Translations under genes and position numbers: made by a program
Notes under the pieces: model-generated
The model's database searches: none
What the model saw: only the letters and a program-made list of their open reading frames with translations
Told to the model about the DNA's origin: nothing
Origin: Lithodes maja
Lineage: Eukaryota; Arthropoda; Malacostraca; Decapoda; Lithodidae
DNA length: 64,000 nt
Direction: 5' to 3'
NCBI GenBank assembly: GCA_037953745.1
Contig: JBAKBP010003157.1
Coordinates: 1 to 64,000, forward strand
Part shown: positions 44,567 through 53,399 of the stretch, one piece after another
Layout: every line of letters begins with the position of its first letter
How positions within the stretch are numbered: position 1 is the first letter of the stretch

Positions 44567-44823
44567 GGAACACTCGGTCTTAAAATTTTATGTATGTACT
44601 GTATGTACGTATGTACAGTATGTGTCAAACCGGAGCAGTTTAGTTTGAAGACTTGAATGAATATGAGAAGGAATACAAGAAAATTAGCATGAAATAGCCT
44701 TGTTTTGGCCGTGTTATCACTTCCAAAGACATAATTTGAATTATAAACCATAATTTTAGGTATTCTTATACAATAATAACAACAACAAATAATGGACTCT
44801 GCTTTGGTTTGACACCCTGGACC

Positions 44824-44950
44824 GTGTGTACAGCTTGATAGGGTTGGCACCTCTGCCTGTAACTATGTCCATGTGTCGGAGAGGATCGTCTCTGACACAT
44901 GGATATAGTTGCAGGCAGAGGTGCCAACCCTACCGAGCTGTACACACCAG
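44824..44950. repeat. Compact 127-bp palindrome
   Basis: GTGTACAGCT, AGGGTTGGCACCTCTGCCTG and CCATGTGTC are repeated inverted with about seven mismatches in 62 bp and almost no loop (centre near GAGAGGATCG). No terminal duplication is evident. It could be a small foldback element or a hairpin transcript. Confidence 0.8.
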
Positions 44951-45145
44951 ATGATCAGCATAGGGGTGCAGATACTTGTTGGAGCGAGTGTACCAGTACT
45001 AGCGATAGTGTTGTTACGTGATAACAGATGTGTAGTACAGTACCGGTAACAGTTAGGCTTGGCTAAGCTAACTGTACTGACTGACCTGAAACAGATTGGG
45101 CGGGCAATGAGGGTGAATCAGGGAAAGCAAAGGGAGATGGAGCGG

Positions 45146-45365
45146 AGATGAGAGCTCACGTGTGAATCTGCTTGACCTGGGTTCAATCCCAGCCAAAGCG
45201 GACTATTTAGTGGGTGTGGTTGTACGTCCTAGTGTGTTTCACATGTTTGCACTCAGTCGGGGTACACCTCAACAACGTATACACACAGACTAATAACACA
45301 TAACAAAGCCATTCCAACAGCTTCCTCTATCAACAACACCCCTTCTCTGCTATCTACACTCTCCC
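45146..45365 (+). mobile_element. SINE family S1 copy
   Basis: A box-B-like GGGTTCAATCCC in CCTGGGTTCAATCCCAGCC is followed by a body and the 3' part TAACAAAGCCATTCCAACAG, CTTCCTCTATCAACAACACC shared with 17745 and 31740. Box A is indistinct. Confidence 0.5.
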
Positions 45366-46550
45366 AGCCGTATGGTCCTAGTGTACTGTCTGATGGCGTA
45401 ATGGGATTCCAAATGTAAGAGTATACAGGGTGGGGGGGGGGGGGGGGTGCATGCCGGGGGAGTGGTTGCTATGGAAATTCACCATGTTGGGTGTCCACGA
45501 CTTGGGCATGACACCACAGATATCTCCGAAGATTATAAAAAAAATCCGAGTTGTGTGGGTACCTGTCCGACATGGGCCCTCCTATTTGTATCCGTGGAAC
45601 TCAGAATTTTGCCAAGATATACTGTGACCTGTCTGAGAGGCCGATGCCATTCCGAGAAGTGCGGGGTTCCGAGTTAGCAGGGGGGGCAAATAACAGCTGG
45701 CAGTGGGATAATTTAGGGGGGAAAAAACACTCAAATTCGACGCGTAACTTATGTGACTGTGAACGTGGGAATATTACCGCGAAAGGTTGGTTGAATTTAA
45801 CCCCTAGTTATTTCAGTGGGATCCTACGTTATTTGTATCCAGTCTCAATTTTGTGGAGTTTGTGTTTATAAGAATAATTTTTGTTTGCAGATTGATATAG
45901 AGTAGCGAGGTGACTGAGGCCGCAGTACTGTCTATCTATCCAGTGCCAGACTCCTTACTCCCCTTAATGATGGTGGCCATACACAGAAGGCCCCCAGGTG
46001 GACCTATCGCCTGTAAGAGGGACAACCCGAGCCAGTTTACTGAAGGAATTACAGGAGTGACCACTCAATTTGATACCTTTTGATGTGTTCGCCGCTCTTC
46101 TAGCGGCACCAAGGAGCGCGACGCCCCTCGTTATGGGTGGTGATCTGGTGCAGTAGACTGTTTAAAGCGACAGCTCGCTCCCTTGCGAGGATGGGCTCGT
46201 CTGGCACTTTTTGCAGTTAGGATCCATTCAACTCCGAGGCCTTGTACTGTACAGAGTGAGAAGAAAAAACCCAGCCAACATTGCACATATGGACAACAAA
46301 AACAGGTGAGATGCGAGGTGAGCGCTATTATCGGTTTCATTTCATCTGACGGTAAATTGAATCCTTTAGCAGCTAATTTCTCGATACTTGGTGGAAAACT
46401 ATTAAACTACTATGTCTCTGCATCACATTTTATATAATCAGCACCATATTTCACTACAGAATTTAAAAATAACTGAGAAATCTAGTTAAGAACTTTGCAA
46501 TTTTCTGTCAGTTGAAAAGAAAGAGAGTATAGGCTTGTAAAAATGTTTAC
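45366..46550. other. No gene recognised, contains RTE-like 3' end (45930-46075)
   Basis: A G-tract (45430) is followed by a frame at 45551-45871 with no recognisable domain. At 45930-46075, GGTGGCCATACACAGAAGGC and GGGACAACCCGAGCCAGTTT match the RTE-like 3' block at 20085-20240 in inverse orientation. A frame at 46183-46437 is unsupported. Confidence 0.5.
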
Positions 46551-46556
46551 CTTATA

Positions 46557-49294
46557 CAGTAAACTTCCGTTAATCCGAAGGGCAGCGGACCGGCCCTCGT
46601 TCGGATTAGTGGATTTTTCGGATTATCGGACGTTACCCCCCCCCCCCGACTTTTTTTTGAAGACCCAAACCAAGACACAAACGCATGATAATAATGATAA
46701 TAATGACTAATCATGACTTTAACTCACCTTATATGAAGAGAAGAGATGTGTAGCATTGAAGATAAGCCCCCAGCACCAGCCCCAACCAGCCACTAGCCCC
46801 CTAGCCCCATATTAGTAACTTATAATCACTGCTCTGCACTGTAAGTGTACTTTAATGTAAAATGAACTTAAAAAGACTTATTTTTTTTTTGTATTTTGCT
46901 GGTTTTATATTTTTTTTGGGGTCCTTAAATCTACTACACTTCACTGATTATTATTCCACAGCCATATCCTCCAAGCCTTCAATATCTGAAGGGGGAGCTA
47001 GGGCTAGGGCTACCTCAGGAGTGGCTAGGCTGGCTGGGGCTACCACAGGGGCGGCTGGGGCTACCACAGGGGCGGCTGGGGCTACCACAGGGGCGGCTGG
47101 GGCTACCTCAGGAGTGGCTAGGCAGGCAGGAGCTACCACAGGGGTGGCTGGGGCTACCTCAGGAGTGGCCTTCACAGGGGATGCTAGGTCCTCCCAGCCT
47201 TCAAAATCAGCAGGAGGCATAGGTTCTGGTGTGGTAAGAGGTTCAGGTGAGCTGGTACGCGAGTCGTCTGTGAGAGGCATTGTTGCAGGTCTAGGGTTGT
47301 CTGGTTCATCTGATCGGCGGCCCCGTTGGTGCATGTTTTTCATCAGGTCCCTGATGTCTGCCTGCTTGACTGCCCTGCCCCTTTTCGCATAGAACTCATT
47401 ACGGAGGATGTGGAAATCGATTGTTTCACTTGCATTATATTGGCTAGACTGTTCCACAAATTTTACCATACCATCGAAATAGGTAGCAGCTTCCTTCCAG
47501 GTTACTTTGCCATCGTCATCTGCCTCTTCCTCTTCCTCAGACGAGTGCTCCTCAACATATTCTGGCTCCACAACACTCCGGATAATTTCTGTATCTGTCA
47601 CCTCTTCCTCGCCCTGCAGGTCACCATCCACATCAACCCACTCCTCAATATCCTCTTCAGTCATCCTCTTGGGGTCGTTGACCGGCACGGTATCCATCAG
47701 GCCTCGGATTTCGTTGATTGCCTCCCTGCGACGCCCAAGAAAGCCTTCGAAATCGTGCTCATCTTCTTCAACTTCTTCAGGGTCATCAACCTGGGCATAC
47801 AGCTTGTTCCAACATTTCTTGAGGGTTACCTCCGAAACATCCTTCCAGGCTAGGGCAGCATCATATATGGCATCCTTGATGGAAAAACTTGACTGGAAAG
47901 TTTTTACTGATGCATCAGAGTTAATCAGCTTGCGGGCAAATGAGGACTTGTAGCTCTGCTTAAACTTTTGGCACACACCCTGGTCCATTGGTTGTATCAG
48001 ACTAGTCACATTAGGGGGCAAGTAGGTGACAAAGATGTTTCCAGACACTAGTTCGTGGGCAGGGGGATGTGCTCTGCAGTTATCCAGGAATAGGACAGCC
48101 TTGGTGTCCTCAGAAAGGCCAATCGACTTGAAGTAGGCCTTGACTTCGGGAACAAAGTGCTTAAAGAACCAATCATGGAATACTTGGGCAGTCATCCATG
48201 CATTGCTCTGTGCATCATAGATCACTGGCAACTTCCCTCGCATGTTCTTGAAAGCACGGGGATTCTTAGCCTTGCCGATAACAAACAAACGATTGCGACA
48301 TTTACCGGAAGCATTCCCACTCAGCAGGATTGTGAGACGTTCTTTATTCATTTTGAATCCGGGTGCAGCCTTCTCTCCTCTACCAGCTAATGTCCTTGTT
48401 GGCAAACAGCGCCAATATAGCCCTGTCTCGTCTGCGTTAAAGATTTGGTCTGGGGTCAGCTGGTGATCTTGAACAATGGTAGCAAAAATGTGTGCAAACC
48501 GATCGGCGGCCTCTTTGTCGGCAGAATTCTTTTCTCCGGCGACATCTAGGACCCTAATTCCATGCCTAATTTTAAAGTTTCTCAACCAGCCGTCGGAGAA
48601 TTTTATATCGTCTTCCATATTCATATCAGACAGGAATTGCTTGGCCTTTTCAATTATCATAAGCCCTGAGATAGGCTTGCCCTCAGCCCGCTTGGCCGTA
48701 AACCACTTATGCACTGCCTCGTCAAGTTTTTCATGTTTTGGTTTTTTCATTGTCTTTCTCACATCACCCGTGTAACTTGACTTTCCAAAGGCAACAAACT
48801 TCGATAAGTTAGCCTTTGCCTTCACTATGTTTGAAACTGTGGAGGCACCGATATTAAAAGTTTCCATAACTTTACGCCGATCACTGCCTTTCTCTACCAT
48901 CGCTATCACTCGCAATTTGTCAGCTATGGACAGAGTTACGTGCTTCCTCTTATGTTTGTTCTTGTCATTCCTCCCTCGTGCACCTGAACTTGCTGTGGGA
49001 CCCATCACTAAGTCACTAAGTCACTATATCACAGGATAAACACGGGATAAACAACGTTTCAGGTAGACCGACAACGGCAGACAGTTTACTCCGGCCTGGC
49101 CGCTAGAGGGACGATATTTTGAATTATCGCGCGCCCGGGAAATTCAAAAAATCGAACTATTGGGTGAATTCGGATTTGGCCTCAAATTCAAAAATTCGGA
49201 CTATTGGGTGAATTCGGATTTGGCCTCAAATTGAAAAATTCGGACTATTGGGAGATTCGAATTATCGGTCGTCGGATTAACGGAAGTTTACTGT
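46557..49294 (-). mobile_element. Complete Tigger/pogo DNA transposon
   Basis: The terminal inverted repeats begin CAGTAAACTTCCGTTAATCC at both ends, flanked by TA (46555-46556 and 49295-49296), as expected for pogo/Tc1-mariner elements. The length is 2738 bp with one long uninterrupted transposase ORF. The right subterminal region has three direct copies of an AATTCGGACTATTGGGTGAA-type unit (49140-49260) that may bind transposase. Confidence 0.9.
46951..49005 (-). CDS. Tigger-family (pogo) transposase
   Basis: 684 residues from the ATG at 49005. The N-terminus has a pipsqueak-type helix-turn-helix (LSIADKLRVIAMVEKG, about 25-75), then a CENP-B type second DNA-binding domain (about 80-145, ending FKIRHGIRV). 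The DDE_1 catalytic domain has its three acidic residues in FNADETGLYW, VLFLDNCRAHP and LIQPMDQGV. A long acidic region and a Pro/Ala/Val tail with repeats of APAAPVV follow; the tail is encoded by a short tandem repeat and may vary in length. It cuts and pastes the element at TA sites in the nucleus. No stop or frameshift is seen, so it may be active. Confidence 0.9.
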   Translation of the reverse strand: MGPTASSGARGRNDKNKHKRKHVTLSIADKLRVIAMVEKGSDRRKVMETFNIGASTVSNIVKAKANLSKFVAFGKSSYTGDVRKTMKKPKHEKLDEAVHKWFTAKRAEGKPISGLMIIEKAKQFLSDMNMEDDIKFSDGWLRNFKIRHGIRVLDVAGEKNSADKEAADRFAHIFATIVQDHQLTPDQIFNADETGLYWRCLPTRTLAGRGEKAAPGFKMNKERLTILLSGNASGKCRNRLFVIGKAKNPRAFKNMRGKLPVIYDAQSNAWMTAQVFHDWFFKHFVPEVKAYFKSIGLSEDTKAVLFLDNCRAHPPAHELVSGNIFVTYLPPNVTSLIQPMDQGVCQKFKQSYKSSFARKLINSDASVKTFQSSFSIKDAIYDAALAWKDVSEVTLKKCWNKLYAQVDDPEEVEEDEHDFEGFLGRRREAINEIRGLMDTVPVNDPKRMTEEDIEEWVDVDGDLQGEEEVTDTEIIRSVVEPEYVEEHSSEEEEEADDDGKVTWKEAATYFDGMVKFVEQSSQYNASETIDFHILRNEFYAKRGRAVKQADIRDLMKNMHQRGRRSDEPDNPRPATMPLTDDSRTSSPEPLTTPEPMPPADFEGWEDLASPVKATPEVAPATPVVAPACLATPEVAPAAPVVAPAAPVVAPAAPVVAPASLATPEVALALAPPSDIEGLEDMAVE

Positions 49295-49566
49295 ACTGTA
49301 TATTACATTAACCCAGGAAGTGTGATAAGCCTCCAGTAAGGCACAGTATTTAAATATAGCCGCATTTTCCTTTACCATCACTATCTCCGATAGACTGGAA
49401 ATGGTGTCGTATTTCACACCCAAATTTTTTTTTTTTTTTTCTATGTGATTGAGGGAGGCAAAAGGCCGAAGGATAAGTCAGAAATAGAGAAATTTGAGTG
49501 CGTAGTGTGCAAAGGCGAGCTTGTGTTAAGTGATGATCCTGTGGCTGTGAATTTTGGAAATGAGTC

Positions 49567-49806
49567 TTTAATAATAATAATAATAGTTCTTAAAGCTAGC
49601 TCATGCTAAGCTAGCTAAGGATAGCTCAATAAGGCCGATTAGGCGTATTTCCATTGGGGTCCTGTACTACTATCCCATCCCTTTGCTCATGAGGGATGGT
49701 AACGACTCAGTGCTTGTGAAAAATCTTTAATGCGCCGAGCGTGGGCGCGAACCCGGGCCTTCTGGGTGGAAGTCCGAGACGCTAGTCACTACACCAAGCG
49801 AGCCGC
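49567..49806 (-). mobile_element. tRNA-derived SINE (family S2) inside RTE-A
   Basis: On the minus strand the head (49806-49735) reads CTTGGTGTAGTGACTAGCG (box A type) and GGGTTCGCGCCC (box B type). A body follows and the tail is (ATT)n at 49567-49587. The structure of head, body and simple tail is complete. The head does not fold into a clean cloverleaf, so it is not a working tRNA gene. Confidence 0.65.
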
Positions 49807-49810
49807 TGTG

Positions 49811-50386
49811 GAGCTGGTGAACAAGTTTTGTTACCTAGGAGATACCATCTCTGCCGGTGGTGGGGCTGAGGCTGCCACTGTTGCTAGAATTAGGTGTGGC
49901 TGGGGGAAGTTCAGAGAATTGATGCCAATCCTGACCATGAAAAGAATGCCTCTCCCCCTGAAGGGAAAGGTGTATGCCTCATGTGTTAGAAGTGCAATGA
50001 CGTATGCCTCAGAAACATGGGCCGTTAAAGTAGAGGATGTCAACAAAATGGAGCGTAATGAGATGAGAATGGTGAGATGGATGTGTGGGGCCAGGCTACA
50101 GGATAGAATAACAAATGTTGAGCTGAGGAGACGTTTAGGTATAAAGAGTATTAGCGAGGTGATGCGTACAAGTAGACTGGGATGGTATGGACATGTGGAG
50201 AGAATGGATGAACAAAATTGGGTGAAAAAATGCAGGTCTGTGATTGTGGAGGGAGCTGCACCAAGGGGTGGACCGAGGAAGACCTGGGATCGGACTATAC
50301 GCGCCGATCTCAAATCCAAGAACTTGACAAGTGAAGCAGCCCTTAACAGGGTTGCCTGGAATGCCGCCATTAGGACAAGAGACTGA
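49811..50386 (+). pseudogene. RTE-A LINE polymerase C-terminal segment
   Basis: Open from just after the SINE to the stop: FCYLGDTISAGGGAEAATV, TYASETWAVK, RLGWYGHVERMDEQNW, GAAPRGGPRKTW, ending AAIRTRD. These motifs are the usual C-terminal region downstream of the RTE polymerase palm. The residues before 49811 in the same open frame come from the SINE and are not part of the protein. Confidence 0.75.
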
Positions 50387-50549
50387 AACTGCACTTATGT
50401 GTGGAACACTCAGTCTTAAAATTTTATGTATGTATGTATGTAACTGCCTATAGCGAGTGCCTCCCCCATAGTTGAAAGAGTGACAGGGCCAAAATCAAGG
50501 GACGTTCGAGCCAAAATGCCTGGACACACGGAGTTTGAAGCAATTTAAG

Positions 50550-51338
50550 TCATAGGAAGAGGGAAAGTGATTCTGGGAGAGAGTTCCAGAGCTCAGATGT
50601 TGAGTAGAAGAAAGTTTGAGAGTAACGTTTCACTCTTGGGTTGGAGAGTTGCACAGAGTAGGGGTGGGATTGAGTTGCAAGACGGGTACCACGTGCCCTA
50701 CGTAAAGGAGGTGGTATGCACTGGGATAGCTCTGAGGAACACTGATTATTATAGTAGCGATAGAATAGCGAGAGAGATGCAACATTGCGGCGGAGAGAGA
50801 GAGATTGCAGAGAGTTGGTGAGTGGACGGGAGTTAATGATACGAAAGGCCTTCCTTTCAACTTTGTCTAGGAGAGCGGTGTGAGAGGAACCTCCCCACAC
50901 ATGTGAACAATACTCAATACAAGGGCGCACTATGCCCCTGTACAGAGCAAGAAGCTGTGCAGGGGAAAAGAACCCCCTAAGACGGTTGAGCACACCCAGC
51001 TTCTGGGAGGCTGCCTTAGCAAGACTGGTAATATGGTCCTTCCAAATGAGAGCAGAAGAAAAAGAGACACCAAGAATATTGAGAGAAGATGAAGGGTTGA
51101 TTTTTGTATTGTTGAAGAATAAGGGATAGTCCGCTGGGAGATCCTGACGGGTAGATTGATGGAGAAATTGGGTTTTGGAAGCATTAAAGTTAACAAGGTT
51201 TTTTCTGCCCCAATTGGAAATAGTATTTAGATCAGAATTTAAGAGTTCTATGGCTTCATTACGTTTGTCGTTGAGGGATTGCTGGCTGGGGCGTTCTGAA
51301 AATGCCATAAAAGGGTGTCCAATATCAAGCCAACTCAA
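50550..51338 (-). pseudogene. LINE-E polymerase segment, 5'-truncated
   Basis: One open frame of about 262 codons begins in the region just after the palm (LNTISNWGRKNLVNFNASKT), followed by LNILGVSFSSALIWKDHI, RGIVRPCIEYCSHVW and STSELWNSLPESL. There is no endonuclease and no catalytic FADD. The clade is jockey/CR1-like, not resolved. Confidence 0.75.
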
Positions 51339-51548
51339 CCCTGCTCCTACACAGGGTCGAAACTCAACCCGATTCAGACTTTCGGAGCTTGATAACAGTT
51401 TTAAGACTTTGTGTATGTATCCATATACAAATAATCGATTTGGATGTGATAATTATAAATGTACCTAGCTATATCCTCAGAATATCCGAAAGAAGCGTCA
51501 TAATCGTATGAAAGGGTGATAACCTATATTAGACTTTGTATACATATA

Positions 51549-52114
51549 CAGTGGGCCCCACAAGGGTGCGGTTACCTAAGTCCGAGACATGCGCGCACCC
51601 TTGTAAAACGCACCCTTGGAGCTTAAGAACCTATGGGAAATTCACTATGTAGTCCGGGGACTCTTCAAACTTACCCTTTTTTCGCCCAATAACCCCTGAA
51701 AAACATGAACTAAGGAAAGAATACATGCACAGTATAGAAATGTGATTAGATATTAGATAGAATAGGGGTATTACACTCACTTTGGATGGTTTATGTATGC
51801 GTGGAGGTTGGGATGTTGGTCTTACTGAGGAGCCTCGGACCCTCAGTAAGACCAACATCCCAACCTCCACGCATACATAAACCATCCAAAGTGAGTGTAA
51901 TACCCCTATTCTATCTAATATCTAATCACATTTCTATACTGTGCATGTATTCTTTCCTTAGTTCATGTTTTTCAGGGGTTATTGGGCGAAAAAACCGCAC
52001 GCTTTGCTTTTTTCGCGCTTTTTTCGCACCCTTGGATTATACGCACCACACGGACATCTGCCGCACGGTTGGAGAATCGCACCCTTTTAGTGCGCACCCT
52101 TGCGGGGCCGACTG
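51549..52114. mobile_element. Tigger-like MITE with perfect central palindrome
   Basis: The ends are CAGTGGGCCCCACAAGGGTG and, inverted, CAGTCGGCCCCGCAAGGGTG, flanked by TA. Copies of a AAGGGTGCG motif in both orientations crowd the two subterminal regions. The middle (51677-51994) is a perfect inverted repeat. It has no coding capacity. The ends differ from the complete Tigger at 46557, so a different transposase would move it. Confidence 0.8.
51677..51994. repeat. 154-bp perfect inverted repeat with 10-bp loop
   Basis: The left arm (51677-51830) and right arm (51841-51994) are exact reverse complements as far as I can read, with the loop AGCCTCGGAC between them. Identical translated segments appear on both strands for this reason. 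Confidence 0.9.
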
Positions 52115-52116
52115 TA

Positions 52117-53053
52117 CTCAAAATTAAGCAATTATATTATATGCATACCCATCACAATGTTGTACAAATTCAAGTAGATCAAAATAATCCCAAAATAAGG
52201 ACTCAAATAATAATCTAAACATGTACAACTTTTTTTTTAGAAATGTCGGAACATAGCCGCAGCCGTGGTGCCGCTACATTCGTGTTTACAATCAGTAATC
52301 ATGATTATATTTTGATGTATTGTACTTGATTTTATTGGATTAGGTTAGTTATTGTTGGTCAGTTTAGTTAAAACAATAAAGCCAAGTTAAATACATTGAC
52401 ATAAAATCGTGATTAGGCAAGAATGTAGATCGGGCATTGCGGCTGCTTTACCATAGGGGTAAATATATGCCAAGCACGCCGGTATTCGTCTGCTATAGCT
52501 GGGAGGTGGACTGAGTTTCGGGATAGCCCTTGTACCGGCTGCATGGTAGTGTTCGTCACCTACAATATTCCGCCACTCATACTCAGAATTATTGAAATGT
52601 TAACCTAAGCAATTATTTATTACTCTAATGTTACAAAGAGAAATGTTTTGTATAATTCCACCTCATATATGATGTCACAAACAATCTTCAATTGCATATA
52701 TTCTAAGTTATTGATCTAGTTGTCGATCATTGCAGTTCTTGAAATACTTCATAATATTTATTATATTACGATGTTTCATCTGTATTATATTCTTTGTTTT
52801 ACTTTGTAGTGGTCATTTTGTAATATATATTTACATTCATGTTCAACAATAGTAAGCAAATGTTGTATACATTATGTAGGCATATACATTTTGAAGGCAG
52901 GCTCGTAAAAATTGTACATTTTGTGCCACCCCACTGATAAGTGGGGTGGGTTATCAGACTTTGGGGTGACACAAAATGCAGCTTATGTAAAAACAACCCT
53001 TCAATTACTGTGCTAGTGCCGGGAAATTTCTCAAAATTGTATGATTCGTTGAA
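52117..53053. other. No gene recognised; small inverted repeat at 52915-52978
   Basis: AT-rich. TTTTGTGCCACCCCA and TGGGGTGACACAAAA face each other with an inner CCACCCCACTGATAAGTGGGGTGG hairpin-like core. The remainder is featureless. Confidence 0.5.
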
Positions 53054-53138
53054 AGTTGTTGTTGTTGTTCCACAGGTTGTCTGGCCGAACAGCCCCAAGG
53101 TCACGAGCAAGGCCAAGCCATAACCGAGCACCCCCACA
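53054..53138 (+). repeat. Dispersed repeat family R2, copy 2
   Basis: GTTGTTGTTGTTGTTCC, CTGGCCGAACAGCCCCAAGG and CCATAACCGAGC as in copy 1 at 372. It is followed by low-signal DNA to 53400. Confidence 0.5.
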
Positions 53139-53399
53139 AAACCCTCCCTGCTTACCACTAATAAAGCCAAGGTGACCGAAGCCACTCAAAGGTGAGGAGC
53201 TGAGGAGGGTGCAGAAACGCCCGGGACACCAAAGCCCCACCCAAGGCCTGCCCCTCAGCAATTATGAAGGGAAAGTTGAGGAGCATTGAAAGTACTGTAC
53301 TTTAGTACATTATCTCCCTAGGGTAAGATCCTGTGTAGTGGGGAGAACTGGTTTTCAGATGCCTATTTACAGTACAGTACTGTACTAAGAAACATTGAA

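Larger units (their letters stand above)
42592..44610 (+). mobile_element. RTE-A LINE copy 2, interrupted by a LINE-C that holds an RTE-B
   Basis: 42592-42850 matches 50138-50400 (for example GGGAGCTGCACCAAGGGGTG) and 44566-44605 carries its 3' end (GTGTGGAACACTCGGTC, TTTTATGTATGTA). What lies between is a minus-strand LINE-C fragment whose 3' tail is itself interrupted by a plus-strand RTE-B. Three insertion ages are therefore layered. Confidence 0.8.
49466..50442 (+). mobile_element. RTE-A LINE copy 1, interrupted by a SINE
   Basis: The coding part before the SINE reads IEKFECVVCKGELVLSDD and NFGNESL. After the SINE it continues LVNKFCYLGDTISAGGG. The 3' tail is (TATG)n after TCAGTCTTAAAATTTTATG. 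It is inserted in the 3' UTR of a LINE-E. Confidence 0.75.
49428..51350 (-). mobile_element. LINE-E copy 2, interrupted in its 3' UTR by RTE-A
   Basis: The poly-T and CTATGTGATTGAGGGAGGCA at 49428-49463 are the 3' end. ACTGCCTATAGCGAGTGCC at 50443 resumes it, and the coding part runs to about 51338. The other copy (10838-11612) has the same two parts joined (TATAGGCAGTTATGCCTTTTG), which proves the insertion point. Confidence 0.8.

Noticed and set aside
46862..48775. Plus-strand frames across the Tigger element
   Set aside because: They are antisense to an intact transposase with recognisable catalytic motifs.
49735..49806. Functional tRNA gene on the minus strand
   Set aside because: The arms pair poorly, and it is the head of a SINE with a body and an (ATT)n tail.
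49730..49810. N-terminal extension of the RTE-A frame
   Set aside because: These codons come from the antisense SINE insertion, not from the LINE protein.
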